A stretch of DNA of 64,000 bases, from the NCBI RefSeq assembly GCF_002192695.1, contig NZ_MTLG01000117.1, positions 53,828 to 117,827 on the forward strand, given 5' to 3'. A program made the translations under genes and the position numbers. The notes under the pieces were generated by a model. It saw nothing but the letters and a program-made list of their open reading frames with translations, had not been told where the DNA came from and ran no database searches. The stretch comes from Achromobacter xylosoxidans (lineage in GTDB: Bacteria > Pseudomonadota > Gammaproteobacteria > Burkholderiales > Burkholderiaceae_B). Of the stretch, positions 56,895 through 64,000 are shown piece after piece; the first letter of the stretch is position 1; each line of letters begins with the position of its first letter.

Positions 56895-58229
56895 ATGATC
56901 CGGCGAGTCACTGCCGACGGCGACGGAATCCCCATGCTTGAACACGAGGCTGTCCGCCATGCGGGACACGCATCGCGCGACGCAGCCCCACGCGGGAACA
57001 CCGCCGGGGAGCCGGCGGACGCCTTCAGGGTCGTGGCTCCGATCGACTTGGAGGCGCGGACAGCGGCGGCGCTCTACACCTTTGCCGACATGTTTGCGGC
57101 GGCGCGCCGGCGCCTGCTGTACCTGCTCGGGTGGGTGGCGCTGCTGATGCTGCTGGCGATGGGGATCCCCACCTGGCGGAAAAGTGGGGGAGAGGGCGCG
57201 GGCCGCCTTGCCTCCACCTTTTTCCATGATCTGTTCGGCCTGGGCGGCCTGGCCATTCTGTTTGTTGCCATACCGGTCCTGGCCTATTACGCGGTTCAGC
57301 CCGCGATCGTGCGCCGCAGCTTGCAGCGCTGGTGCCGCGACGAGCATCTCGACCAGCCCATTGCCGTGACTTATCGTTTCGGGCCGGACGGCCTGGACGT
57401 GACCCAGCCTGGACGCAAGACCGTTCTCGCCTGCTCGCGCATCGATGGCGTGGCGCAAGTCCGCGCGCATCTCATCGTCCGGCTCAGGAACATCGAGGAT
57501 GTCTACGCCCTGCCGTTGAGCGCGCTGTCTGCCGGGCAGGTCGAGCAGATCAAGGCATGGGCCGCAACCTGCCATGCCGGCGCCGGCGGGGCGGCTCGCC
57601 TTCCGTTGGAACAGGGCACGGCTTCCGATCCGCCGCCGCTGCTGGTGTCCCGCTTCATGTACGCCGAGGAAGACCGCGTTGTAGCGCTGCGTTGGCAAAT
57701 GGAGCGTCCCGGCATGCAGCGCCGTCGCCGCCGCGGCTACATGCTGGCCTTCCTGATCACCGCGCTCCTCGTCCCGTTGTGCTTTATCGTGCTCTGGCTG
57801 CTGGACTCCGAGCGGATCCCCTTCCGTCACGCATTGCCGCTCTTCGCCGAGATGTTCGCGAGCACCATCTGGCAGTATGTGCTCGGCCTCTGGGCGCTCG
57901 CCGCGGCCACCATCGTCCTGCAGCCCTGGGCGCGGCGTCGGCAGGCGCAAGCGCTTGCCCGGCGGCTGCACCAGCGGATGCCGGCCGAAGAGTACGAGGT
58001 ACGGCTCCACGATGACAGACTCGAGGTCTGGCAGGATGACTGGTGCAACAGCTTCGACGCGGCCAGCTTTGCAGGGGTCGAGCGCCAGGGCGAGCATCTG
58101 ATCCTGCTGCGGCGCGAAAGCGAACCCCTGATCCTGCCCCTGCGCGCGCTCGATGGCGGCCAGCTTGCCTTGGTCGAACGCATCGTCGGCGGCCGCGGGT
58201 CAGCAGCGCGCAATGAACTTGCCTCTTAG
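56895..58229 (+). CDS. Membrane protein with two tandem YcxB-like units
   Basis: 444 residues from MIRRVTADGDG, with GAAGG 6 bases before the ATG and only one base after the queC stop; MLEHE at 56934 is an alternative start. Two similar units are seen. Unit 1 (about 60-223) has two membrane helices, then a soluble domain PIAVTYRFGPDGLDVTQPGR ending EDVYALPLSALSAGQVEQIK. Unit 2 (about 255-431) has two helices, then EYEVRLHDDRLEVWQDDW ending EPLILPLRALDGGQLALVER. The soluble parts resemble YcxB-like domains of unknown function. Its 3' end overlaps the convergent MFS gene by 30 bases. Confidence 0.72.
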   Translation: MIRRVTADGDGIPMLEHEAVRHAGHASRDAAPRGNTAGEPADAFRVVAPIDLEARTAAALYTFADMFAAARRRLLYLLGWVALLMLLAMGIPTWRKSGGEGAGRLASTFFHDLFGLGGLAILFVAIPVLAYYAVQPAIVRRSLQRWCRDEHLDQPIAVTYRFGPDGLDVTQPGRKTVLACSRIDGVAQVRAHLIVRLRNIEDVYALPLSALSAGQVEQIKAWAATCHAGAGGAARLPLEQGTASDPPPLLVSRFMYAEEDRVVALRWQMERPGMQRRRRRGYMLAFLITALLVPLCFIVLWLLDSERIPFRHALPLFAEMFASTIWQYVLGLWALAAATIVLQPWARRRQAQALARRLHQRMPAEEYEVRLHDDRLEVWQDDWCNSFDAASFAGVERQGEHLILLRRESEPLILPLRALDGGQLALVERIVGGRGSAARNELAS

Positions 58230-59375
58230 GGCGAACGCCGCAGCGCGGATCACCGCGGCCAGGCCCAGCGACAGCATCATCGCGCCGCGCGCGCCGTGGC
58301 TTTCGGCAACGTAGGCATAAGCGACCGGCGAGGCCGCTGTCAGCAGGAAGCTGGGAACCAGCAGGGCGCCCACCAGCGCGCCATAGCTGCGGAAATCGAA
58401 AAGCGCCAGCGGCAAGGTGCCGCGCGTGATGGTCAAGAGGCCGTTGCAGGCGCCGTAAAGCAGCGCGTACGCGGCGGTGGCGTAGAGGTTGCCGCCGGAC
58501 AGCACGGCCAGCAGGAAACACAGGGGCAGGATCGTCCCGACCGCCAGCGTCAGCGTCAGCGGATGCAGGCGCGAGCCCAGCGCCACGTCCGCGAGCCGGG
58601 CCGCGAACTGGCCGACGCCCCACAGGGCCGCCACGCCGACCGCGGCCGCCGCGGCCAGGCCCAGGCCCGATAGCAGCGAAATCAGGTGGGCCGCGTTGCC
58701 CGCCGCCAGGAAGTTGGTCAGCATGGCGATCAGCGCGTACAGCACGCCCGCCAGCCGGCGTTCGGCCGCGTTGCGGGTGAGGCCGGCCGACGTTTTGTCC
58801 TTGCCGCCCGGGGCTGCGGCGTAGCGTTCGCGCGGCAGCGCCAGATACAGCGGCACCGTGGCCAGCGCCAGGCCGGCGTAGGCCAGCACCGCGCCGCGCC
58901 AGCCCAGCCAGCCCGACAGCGCATGGCCCACCGGCCACATCACGGTGGAGGCCAACCCGCCGAACAGCGTGATCTGCGACATGGGCCGGCGCGCCAGGGG
59001 GCCGGCCGCGCGCGCCAGGGACGCGAAGGCCGCGTCGTACAGGCACAGCCGCATGCCCACGCCCAGCACGGCCCAGGCCAGGAAGTACAGGGGAATGGCG
59101 TGCGCCATGGACAGGGCCGCGCAGCCCAGCGCCGAGAGCAGCGCGCCCACGGGCATGACGCGGTGCCCGCCCCAGCGGTCCACGGCCATGCCGGCCAGCG
59201 GCGACACCATGGCCATCACCACGATGGCCGCCGAAAAGCCGCCGTAGACGGTGGCGGCGTTCCAGCCCAGATCGGCCGCCATGGCCGGACCCAGGGCGCC
59301 GATCAGGTAGTACGTCACGCCCCAGCCTATCAGCTGTGTCAGGCCCAGGCAGACGATGGCGCGCGCAGCGATCAC
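58200..59375 (-). CDS. MFS transporter
   Basis: 391 residues from a GTG start that overlaps the upstream GNAT stop (GTGA), preferred over a 22-codon extension of Arg/Ala repeats. Twelve helices are visible, with the MFS loop GMAVDRWGGHRVMPVGALLS between helices 2 and 3. The start AARAIVCLGLTQLIGWGVTY resembles MFS members of unknown specificity. Coupling to a GNAT acetyltransferase gene and divergence from a LysR gene suggest export of, or resistance to, a small toxic compound. The substrate is unknown. Confidence 0.8.
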   Translation of the reverse strand: MIAARAIVCLGLTQLIGWGVTYYLIGALGPAMAADLGWNAATVYGGFSAAIVVMAMVSPLAGMAVDRWGGHRVMPVGALLSALGCAALSMAHAIPLYFLAWAVLGVGMRLCLYDAAFASLARAAGPLARRPMSQITLFGGLASTVMWPVGHALSGWLGWRGAVLAYAGLALATVPLYLALPRERYAAAPGGKDKTSAGLTRNAAERRLAGVLYALIAMLTNFLAAGNAAHLISLLSGLGLAAAAAVGVAALWGVGQFAARLADVALGSRLHPLTLTLAVGTILPLCFLLAVLSGGNLYATAAYALLYGACNGLLTITRGTLPLALFDFRSYGALVGALLVPSFLLTAASPVAYAYVAESHGARGAMMLSLGLAAVIRAAAFALRGKFIARC

Positions 59376-59917
59376 GGCCGCTGCGGCGGCATGGCGTCGC
59401 CTTCGCCCAGCGCGCGCTGCATCAGCACGGTATCGCGCCATTCGCCGTGCTTGTGGCCCACGGACCGCAGCGTGCCGGCGGGATGGAAGCCCTGGCTTGC
59501 GTGCAGCGCCAGCGACGCCGCGTTGCGGCTGTCGCCCACTACGGCCAGCATCTGGCGCCAGCCGGCGGCGGTGCAGCGCTCGATCAGCGCGGCCAGCAAT
59601 TTGCCGCCTATGCCCAGGCCGGAGCGGCCCGCCTTCACATACACCGAGTCTTCCACCGTGTGCCGATAGGCGGGACGCGGACGATAAGGGGTGACGTAGG
59701 CGTAGCCCACGACTTCGCCGTCGACCTCGGCCACCAGATATGGCATTTCCTTTTCCAGCACGGCGGCGCGGCGCTGGCGCATTTCCTGGATGGACGGCGG
59801 CTCCAGTTCGAACGAGGCCGTGCCGTGCTCCACGTGGTGGGCGTAGAGGGCCTTGATGGCGGGAAGATCGGCTGGCGCGCTGTCGCGGATGAGGATGGTG
59901 AGGGCGGAGGACGACAT
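59372..59917 (-). CDS. GNAT-family N-acetyltransferase (phosphinothricin acetyltransferase-like)
   Basis: 181 residues. The start LTILIRDSAPADLPAIKALY, the strand EVVGYAYVTPYRPRPAYRHT and the acetyl-CoA-binding SGLGIGGKLLAALIERCTAA match the PAT/MnaT branch. HKHGEWRDTVLMQRAL is the conserved end. Such enzymes acetylate phosphinothricin, methionine sulfone or related compounds. The overlapping MFS gene and divergent LysR gene suggest a small detoxification unit. Confidence 0.85.
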   Translation of the reverse strand: MSSSALTILIRDSAPADLPAIKALYAHHVEHGTASFELEPPSIQEMRQRRAAVLEKEMPYLVAEVDGEVVGYAYVTPYRPRPAYRHTVEDSVYVKAGRSGLGIGGKLLAALIERCTAAGWRQMLAVVGDSRNAASLALHASQGFHPAGTLRSVGHKHGEWRDTVLMQRALGEGDAMPPQRP

Positions 59918-59971
59918 GGGAGGGCCGTGAGAGATGAAAAAGACAGAAGCCGCCAGTGTCGCGCAGGCTTA

Positions 59972-60021
59972 TTTATTAATAAAGCTTTGGTCCATTATGA
60001 TTTGTATAAGTAAAACTTTGG
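59972..60021. promoter_or_regulatory. Operator candidates between the GNAT and LysR genes
   Basis: The 112-base divergent region contains a perfect 12-base palindrome TTTATTAATAAA (59972-59983) and a near-exact direct repeat, AAAGCTTTGG (59981-59990) and AAAACTTTGG (60012-60021), spaced 31 bases or about three helical turns. Both are likely parts of a LysR-type control region. Confidence 0.5.
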
Positions 60022-60029
60022 ACTCAGCG

Positions 60030-60920
60030 ATGCGCGGCCTTAATCTGGATCACCTGCGTACCTTTGCGCAGGTGATCGAACTGGGCAGCTTTTCCGCCGC
60101 CGCGGAACGGGGCGGCGTGACCCAGCCCGCCGTCAGCCTGCAGATCCGCCAATTGGAGCGGCGCTTTGGCCTGAAGTTGGTGGAGCGCATCGGCCGCCGC
60201 GCCGGCCCGACCGCGGCCGGGCTGGAATTGCTGGAGCACGTGCGCGTCATCGATGCCGCGCTGGCGCAGGCCGAACTCGCCATGACCGCGCATGCCTCCC
60301 AGGTGTCCGGCCGCGTCCGCCTGGGCACGGGTGCCACCGCCTGCACCTATCTGCTGCCGCCGATCCTGGCCGACCTGAGGCGGCGCTTTCCGGCGTTGGA
60401 CATCGTGGCCAGCACCGGCAACACGGCCGACATGCTGCGCGGGCTGGAGAACAACACGCTCGATATCGGCCTGGTTACGCTGCCCGCGCCGGGACGCATG
60501 TTCCAGGTCACGCCGGTGCTGGAGGACGAGTTCGTGGCGATCTTTCCCGCGGGCGATGCGGCCGCCATTCCCGCCGCCGTCACGCCGCAGGCGCTGGCGC
60601 AGCTGCCGCTGGTGCTGTTCGAACCGGGCGCGCGCACCCGCCGCCTGGTGGACGATTGGTTCGAGGATGCCGGGTTGGCCGCCAGGCCCGTGATGGAACT
60701 GGGCAGCACCGAGGCCATGAAGGAGATCGTCGCCGCCGGCCTGGGCTGCGCGATCCTGCCCCGGTTGGCCGTGTCGGGCGCGGGCCAGCGCGAGGCGCTG
60801 GCAGTTCGGTCGCTGGCGCCGCGCCTGTCGCGCAGCCTGGCCATCGTCCTGCGCCGCGACAAGCCGCTCAGCCGCGGCCTGCGGCATCTGCAGGAGTCGC
60901 TGCTGGCGTTGCGCGGCTGA
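60030..60920 (+). CDS. LysR-family transcriptional regulator
   Basis: 296 residues from MRGLNLDHLRTFAQVI; the longer frame runs through AT-rich promoter sequence and is rejected. The helix-turn-helix is ELGSFSAAAERGGVTQPAVS with LQIRQLERRFGLKLVER. The effector domain starts RVRLGTGATACTYLLPPIL. It is divergent from the GNAT-MFS pair and is its likely regulator. Confidence 0.88.
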   Translation: MRGLNLDHLRTFAQVIELGSFSAAAERGGVTQPAVSLQIRQLERRFGLKLVERIGRRAGPTAAGLELLEHVRVIDAALAQAELAMTAHASQVSGRVRLGTGATACTYLLPPILADLRRRFPALDIVASTGNTADMLRGLENNTLDIGLVTLPAPGRMFQVTPVLEDEFVAIFPAGDAAAIPAAVTPQALAQLPLVLFEPGARTRRLVDDWFEDAGLAARPVMELGSTEAMKEIVAAGLGCAILPRLAVSGAGQREALAVRSLAPRLSRSLAIVLRRDKPLSRGLRHLQESLLALRG

Positions 60921-61037
60921 GCGCTCAGGCTTGGACGCGTCCGCCGCCAGCGGACAACAAGCGTGGACGGGCCGGCGCGGCGCATGGGTACACTGGCATA
61001 GACCATCCCTCGCCATTTGAACCGTAATCATCGCAAA

Positions 61038-61859
61038 ATGGACAAGTCCGCCTCTTCGCCCCGCGTGCCCTACAAGCCCGCGGACCTGGACCTCTTCCCC
61101 TACGAATCCTCGAAGCGGCCCGTCGCCGGACTGGCAGTGGATTACGAAGACGGCCACCGCGTGCGCCGCCATCGGCACCGCCGCGCCCAATTGCTCTATG
61201 CGATCTCCGGCGTGATGGTGGTGGACACCGACGCCGGGATCTGGGTGGTGCCGCCCACGCGCGGCGTCTGGGTGCCGGCCTGGGTGTCGCACGGCCTGCG
61301 CATGAGCGGCGAGCCGCGCATGCGCACCGTGTTCGTCGAGCCGGGCGCCGCCGCACACCTGCCCGCCCAATGCTGCGTGCTGTCGATTTCGCCCTTGTTG
61401 CGCGAGCTGATGGTCGCGGCCGCCGAGGTGCCGCTGGACTGGGCGCCCGACACGCGCGACGGCCGGCTGATGATGTTGCTGCTGGACGAACTGCGCCAGG
61501 AACCCGTGCTGCCGCTGCATCTGCCGCAGCCCTCCGAGCCCCGCCTGGCGCGCATCTGCCGTGCCATCGTGCGCCACCCGGAACGCCAGGACGGCGCGGC
61601 CGACTGGGCGCGCGCGCTGGGGGTGGACCCGAAGACCGTGCACCGCCTGTTCCTGCGGCACACCGGCATGACCTTCGGCCGCTGGCGCCAGCAGGCGCGG
61701 CTCTTGGCCGCGATGGAACGGCTGGCGCGCGGCGAGCGCGTGCTGGAAGTGGCGCTGGACCTGGGCTACGAAAGCCCCAGCGCCTTCGCCGCCATGTTCC
61801 GCAAGGCCGTGGGCGAGCCGCCCAGCGCCTTCGCGGCCCGCGGCGTGGCGTCCGCCTGA
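61038..61859 (+). CDS. AraC-family transcriptional regulator with N-terminal cupin
   Basis: 273 residues from MDKSASSPRV; a TTG at 61017 would add seven residues. A cupin sensor (about 30-130, HRVRRHRHRRAQLLYAISGV) precedes a C-terminal double helix-turn-helix (WARALGVDPKTVHRLFLRHT; VLEVALDLGYESPSAFAAMF). It lies upstream of ilvD on the same strand, but the promoter-like gap between them suggests separate transcription. The target genes are unknown. Confidence 0.87.
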   Translation: MDKSASSPRVPYKPADLDLFPYESSKRPVAGLAVDYEDGHRVRRHRHRRAQLLYAISGVMVVDTDAGIWVVPPTRGVWVPAWVSHGLRMSGEPRMRTVFVEPGAAAHLPAQCCVLSISPLLRELMVAAAEVPLDWAPDTRDGRLMMLLLDELRQEPVLPLHLPQPSEPRLARICRAIVRHPERQDGAADWARALGVDPKTVHRLFLRHTGMTFGRWRQQARLLAAMERLARGERVLEVALDLGYESPSAFAAMFRKAVGEPPSAFAARGVASA

Positions 61860-61966
61860 TGGCCGCGGAGGCGTCCCAGGGGCGGCCGGCGGCGGGCCGC
61901 GCCCGGAACCAGCGTATTATTTAACGTTTTGCCGCCTACGCTAACAGCTACAGCCAGAGACAAACC

Positions 61967-63835
61967 ATGCCGCACTACCGCTCCCGCACCTCGACCCACG
62001 GCCGCAACATGGCCGGCGCCCGCGCCCTGTGGCGCGCCACCGGCATGAAGGATGACGACTTCGGCAAGCCGATCATCGCGGTAGTGAACTCGTTCACGCA
62101 GTTCGTGCCGGGCCACGTGCACCTGCGCGACCTGGGCGCGCTGGTCGCCAAGGAAATCGAAGCCGCGGGCGGTGTCGCCAAGGAATTCAACACCATCGCC
62201 GTGGACGACGGCATCGCCATGGGTCACGGCGGCATGCTGTATTCGCTGCCCTCGCGCGAGCTGATCGCCGACTCGGTCGAATACATGGTCAACGCGCATT
62301 GCGCCGACGCCATGGTCTGCATCTCGAACTGCGACAAGATCACCCCGGGGATGCTGATGGCCGCCATGCGCCTGAACATCCCGGTCGTGTTCGTGTCGGG
62401 CGGTCCGATGGAAGCGGGCAAGGTCAAGTCGCCCACCGACGGCAAGGTCATCGCCAAGATCGACCTGATCGACGCCATGATCAAGGCCGCCGACCCCAAG
62501 GTGTCGGATGCCGAAGTGGCCGAAGTCGAACGCAGCGCCTGCCCGACCTGCGGCTCCTGTTCCGGCATGTTCACCGCCAACTCGATGAACTGTCTGACCG
62601 AAGCCATCGGCCTGGCCCTGCCGGGCAACGGCACCATCGTCGCCACGCACGCCTGGCGCAAGGGCCTGTTCGAACAGGCCGGCCGCCTGGTCGTGGACCT
62701 GTGCCGCCGTTACTACCAGGAAGAAGACGAGTCGGTCCTGCCGCGCAGCATCGCCACCAAGAGCGCGTTCCAGAACGCCATGGCGCTGGACGTGGCCATG
62801 GGCGGCTCGACCAACACCGTGCTGCACCTGCTGGCCGCGGCGCAGGAGGCCGGCGTCGACTTCACCATGGCCGACATCGACCGCATCTCGCGCAAGGTGC
62901 CGTGCCTGTGCAAGGCGGCGCCCGCCACCGACAAGTACCACATCGAAGACGTGCACCGCGCCGGCGGCATCTTGGGCATCCTGGGCGAACTGGCGCGCGC
63001 GGACCTGCTGGACCTGTCCTGCGGCAACGTGCACAGCGGCACGCTGGGCAACGCGATCAAGCAATGGGACGTGGCGGGCGGCGCCGGCGAAGAAGCGCAG
63101 AAGTTCTACCGCGCGGCGCCTGGCGGCATCCCGACCACGGTGGCCTTCAGCCAGGACGCGACCTTCCTGACGCTGGACACCGACCGCAAGACGGGCTGCA
63201 TCCGCAGCAAGGAAGACGCCTACTCCAAGGACGGCGGCCTGGCCGTGCTGTACGGCAACCTGGCTGAAAAGGGCTGCATCGTGAAGACGGCCGGCGTGGA
63301 CGAATCGCAATGGGTCTTCACCGGCCGCGCGCGCGTCTTCGAAAGCCAGGACGACGCCGTCGAAGGCATCCTGGGCGACAAGATCGTCGCGGGCGACGTG
63401 GTGGTGATCCGCTACGAAGGCCCCAAGGGCGGCCCCGGCATGCAGGAAATGCTGTACCCCACGTCCTACTTGAAATCCAAGGGCCTGGGCAAGACCTGCG
63501 CGCTGTTCACCGACGGCCGCTTCTCGGGCGGCTCGTCGGGCCTGGTGATCGGCCACGCGTCGCCGGAAGCGGCGGAAGGCGGCACGATCGGCCTGGTGGA
63601 AGAAGGCGACGTGATCGAGATCGACATCCCGAACCGCAAGATGCATCTGGCCGTCTCCGACGAGGAACTGGCACGCCGCCGCGCGGCGATGGATGCTCGG
63701 GCTGACGGCTGGGAGCCGGTGGGTCGCGAGCGGGTCGTGTCGCAGGCCTTGCAGGCTTATGCGGCGTTGGCGACTTCGGCGGATCGCGGGGCGGTGCGGG
63801 ATTTGTCGCAGCTTAAGCAGAAGGGTAAGCGGTGA
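61967..63835 (+). CDS. ilvD: Dihydroxy-acid dehydratase
   Basis: 622 residues. It dehydrates 2,3-dihydroxy acids to 2-keto acids in isoleucine and valine synthesis. The cluster cysteines C122 (ISNCDKITPG) and C195 (CPTCGSCSGMF, with C192 and C198 near) are present, together with GRFSGGSSGLVIGHASPEAA near the C-terminus. The long form matches the E. coli type with a full iron-sulfur site. It ends 28 bases before a strong terminator. Confidence 0.96.
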   Translation: MPHYRSRTSTHGRNMAGARALWRATGMKDDDFGKPIIAVVNSFTQFVPGHVHLRDLGALVAKEIEAAGGVAKEFNTIAVDDGIAMGHGGMLYSLPSRELIADSVEYMVNAHCADAMVCISNCDKITPGMLMAAMRLNIPVVFVSGGPMEAGKVKSPTDGKVIAKIDLIDAMIKAADPKVSDAEVAEVERSACPTCGSCSGMFTANSMNCLTEAIGLALPGNGTIVATHAWRKGLFEQAGRLVVDLCRRYYQEEDESVLPRSIATKSAFQNAMALDVAMGGSTNTVLHLLAAAQEAGVDFTMADIDRISRKVPCLCKAAPATDKYHIEDVHRAGGILGILGELARADLLDLSCGNVHSGTLGNAIKQWDVAGGAGEEAQKFYRAAPGGIPTTVAFSQDATFLTLDTDRKTGCIRSKEDAYSKDGGLAVLYGNLAEKGCIVKTAGVDESQWVFTGRARVFESQDDAVEGILGDKIVAGDVVVIRYEGPKGGPGMQEMLYPTSYLKSKGLGKTCALFTDGRFSGGSSGLVIGHASPEAAEGGTIGLVEEGDVIEIDIPNRKMHLAVSDEELARRRAAMDARADGWEPVGRERVVSQALQAYAALATSADRGAVRDLSQLKQKGKR

Positions 63836-63862
63836 TTGCTGACTGCTGATTTTTTTTGAAGG

Positions 63863-63891
63863 GCGGCGCTTTTGGGCGCCGCTTTTTTTTT
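63863..63891 (+). terminator. Rho-independent terminator after ilvD
   Basis: A 7-base GC stem (63863-63869 with 63876-63882) with a six-base loop is followed by nine T residues. The remaining bases to the window end hold no supported gene. Confidence 0.92.
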
Positions 63892-64000
63892 GCTCTCTTT
63901 TTAGGGCTGTTGTAGCTGCTACTGCCGTTGTGCTTCGTGGGTCGCCCGTCGGCGCGGGCGGCGTGGCGGCTCGCGCCCACGATTGCGGTCCGGAGCGTTC

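Noticed and set aside
60024..61661. A 545-codon minus-strand frame opposite the LysR and AraC genes
   Set aside because: It is antisense to two genes with clear helix-turn-helix domains and itself shows no motif.
61766..63646. A 626-codon minus-strand frame opposite ilvD
   Set aside because: The sense strand encodes a complete dihydroxy-acid dehydratase; the antisense translation shows no recognisable domain.

Overview
The window is about 67% GC, densely packed and free of insertion sequences, phage genes and CRISPR arrays. Three things point to a betaproteobacterium of the Alcaligenaceae (Achromobacter/Bordetella type): the hemA-prfA-prmC-grxD-ubiX block, several Bug (TctC-type) periplasmic binding proteins, and many LysR-linked catabolic clusters. 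It reads as an ordinary chromosomal stretch rich in uptake and catabolism genes; the species call is inference.

Left part (1-24.7 kb). A LysR gene is cut by the window edge. Next comes a five-gene Dpp/Opp-type ABC importer, divergent from a DUF917 gene and a hydantoinase/oxoprolinase gene. A ZnuD-like TonB-dependent receptor with a histidine-rich loop follows, behind Zur-like inverted repeats. Then a LysR gene diverges from a long catabolic operon: aldehyde dehydrogenase, GMC alcohol oxidoreductase, Liv-type ABC importer with a fused LivM-LivG protein, class III CoA-transferase, HMG-CoA lyase and a hydroxypyruvate isomerase-like protein. Read in order, the enzymes could take a mevalonate-like diol acid through hydroxymethylglutarate to acetyl-CoA and acetoacetate. 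That is the main metabolic hypothesis here. A Bug protein and a glycine-rich membrane protein close this part.

Middle part (24.7-44.6 kb). Amino-acid exporters (RhtA and LysE types) lie beside an Lrp/AsnC regulator. A compact DUF4142-cupredoxin-ECF sigma operon converges on a copper-type P1B ATPase with two metal-binding modules and a Met/His-rich periplasmic protein. A membrane protein, an ABC exporter and a large MscS-family channel follow. Two identical tRNA-Phe(GAA) genes, 5.5 kb apart, bracket the channel gene and a LysR/Bug/isochorismatase group. Housekeeping genes hemA, prfA, prmC, grxD and ubiX follow.

Right part (44.6-64 kb). A lower beta-ketoadipate operon (pcaI, pcaJ, catC, YciI, pcaD, cyclase-like) diverges from an IclR regulator (PcaR type). 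Next is an operon of 3-hydroxyacyl-CoA dehydrogenase, AtoE-type transporter and SDR. Both operons carry a pair of 15-bp GTTC-N7-GAAC-like sites separated by 4 bp, so one regulator may control both. Then come ppc, queC, a membrane protein with duplicated YcxB-like units, an MFS-GNAT pair divergent from a LysR gene, an AraC regulator and ilvD with a strong terminator.
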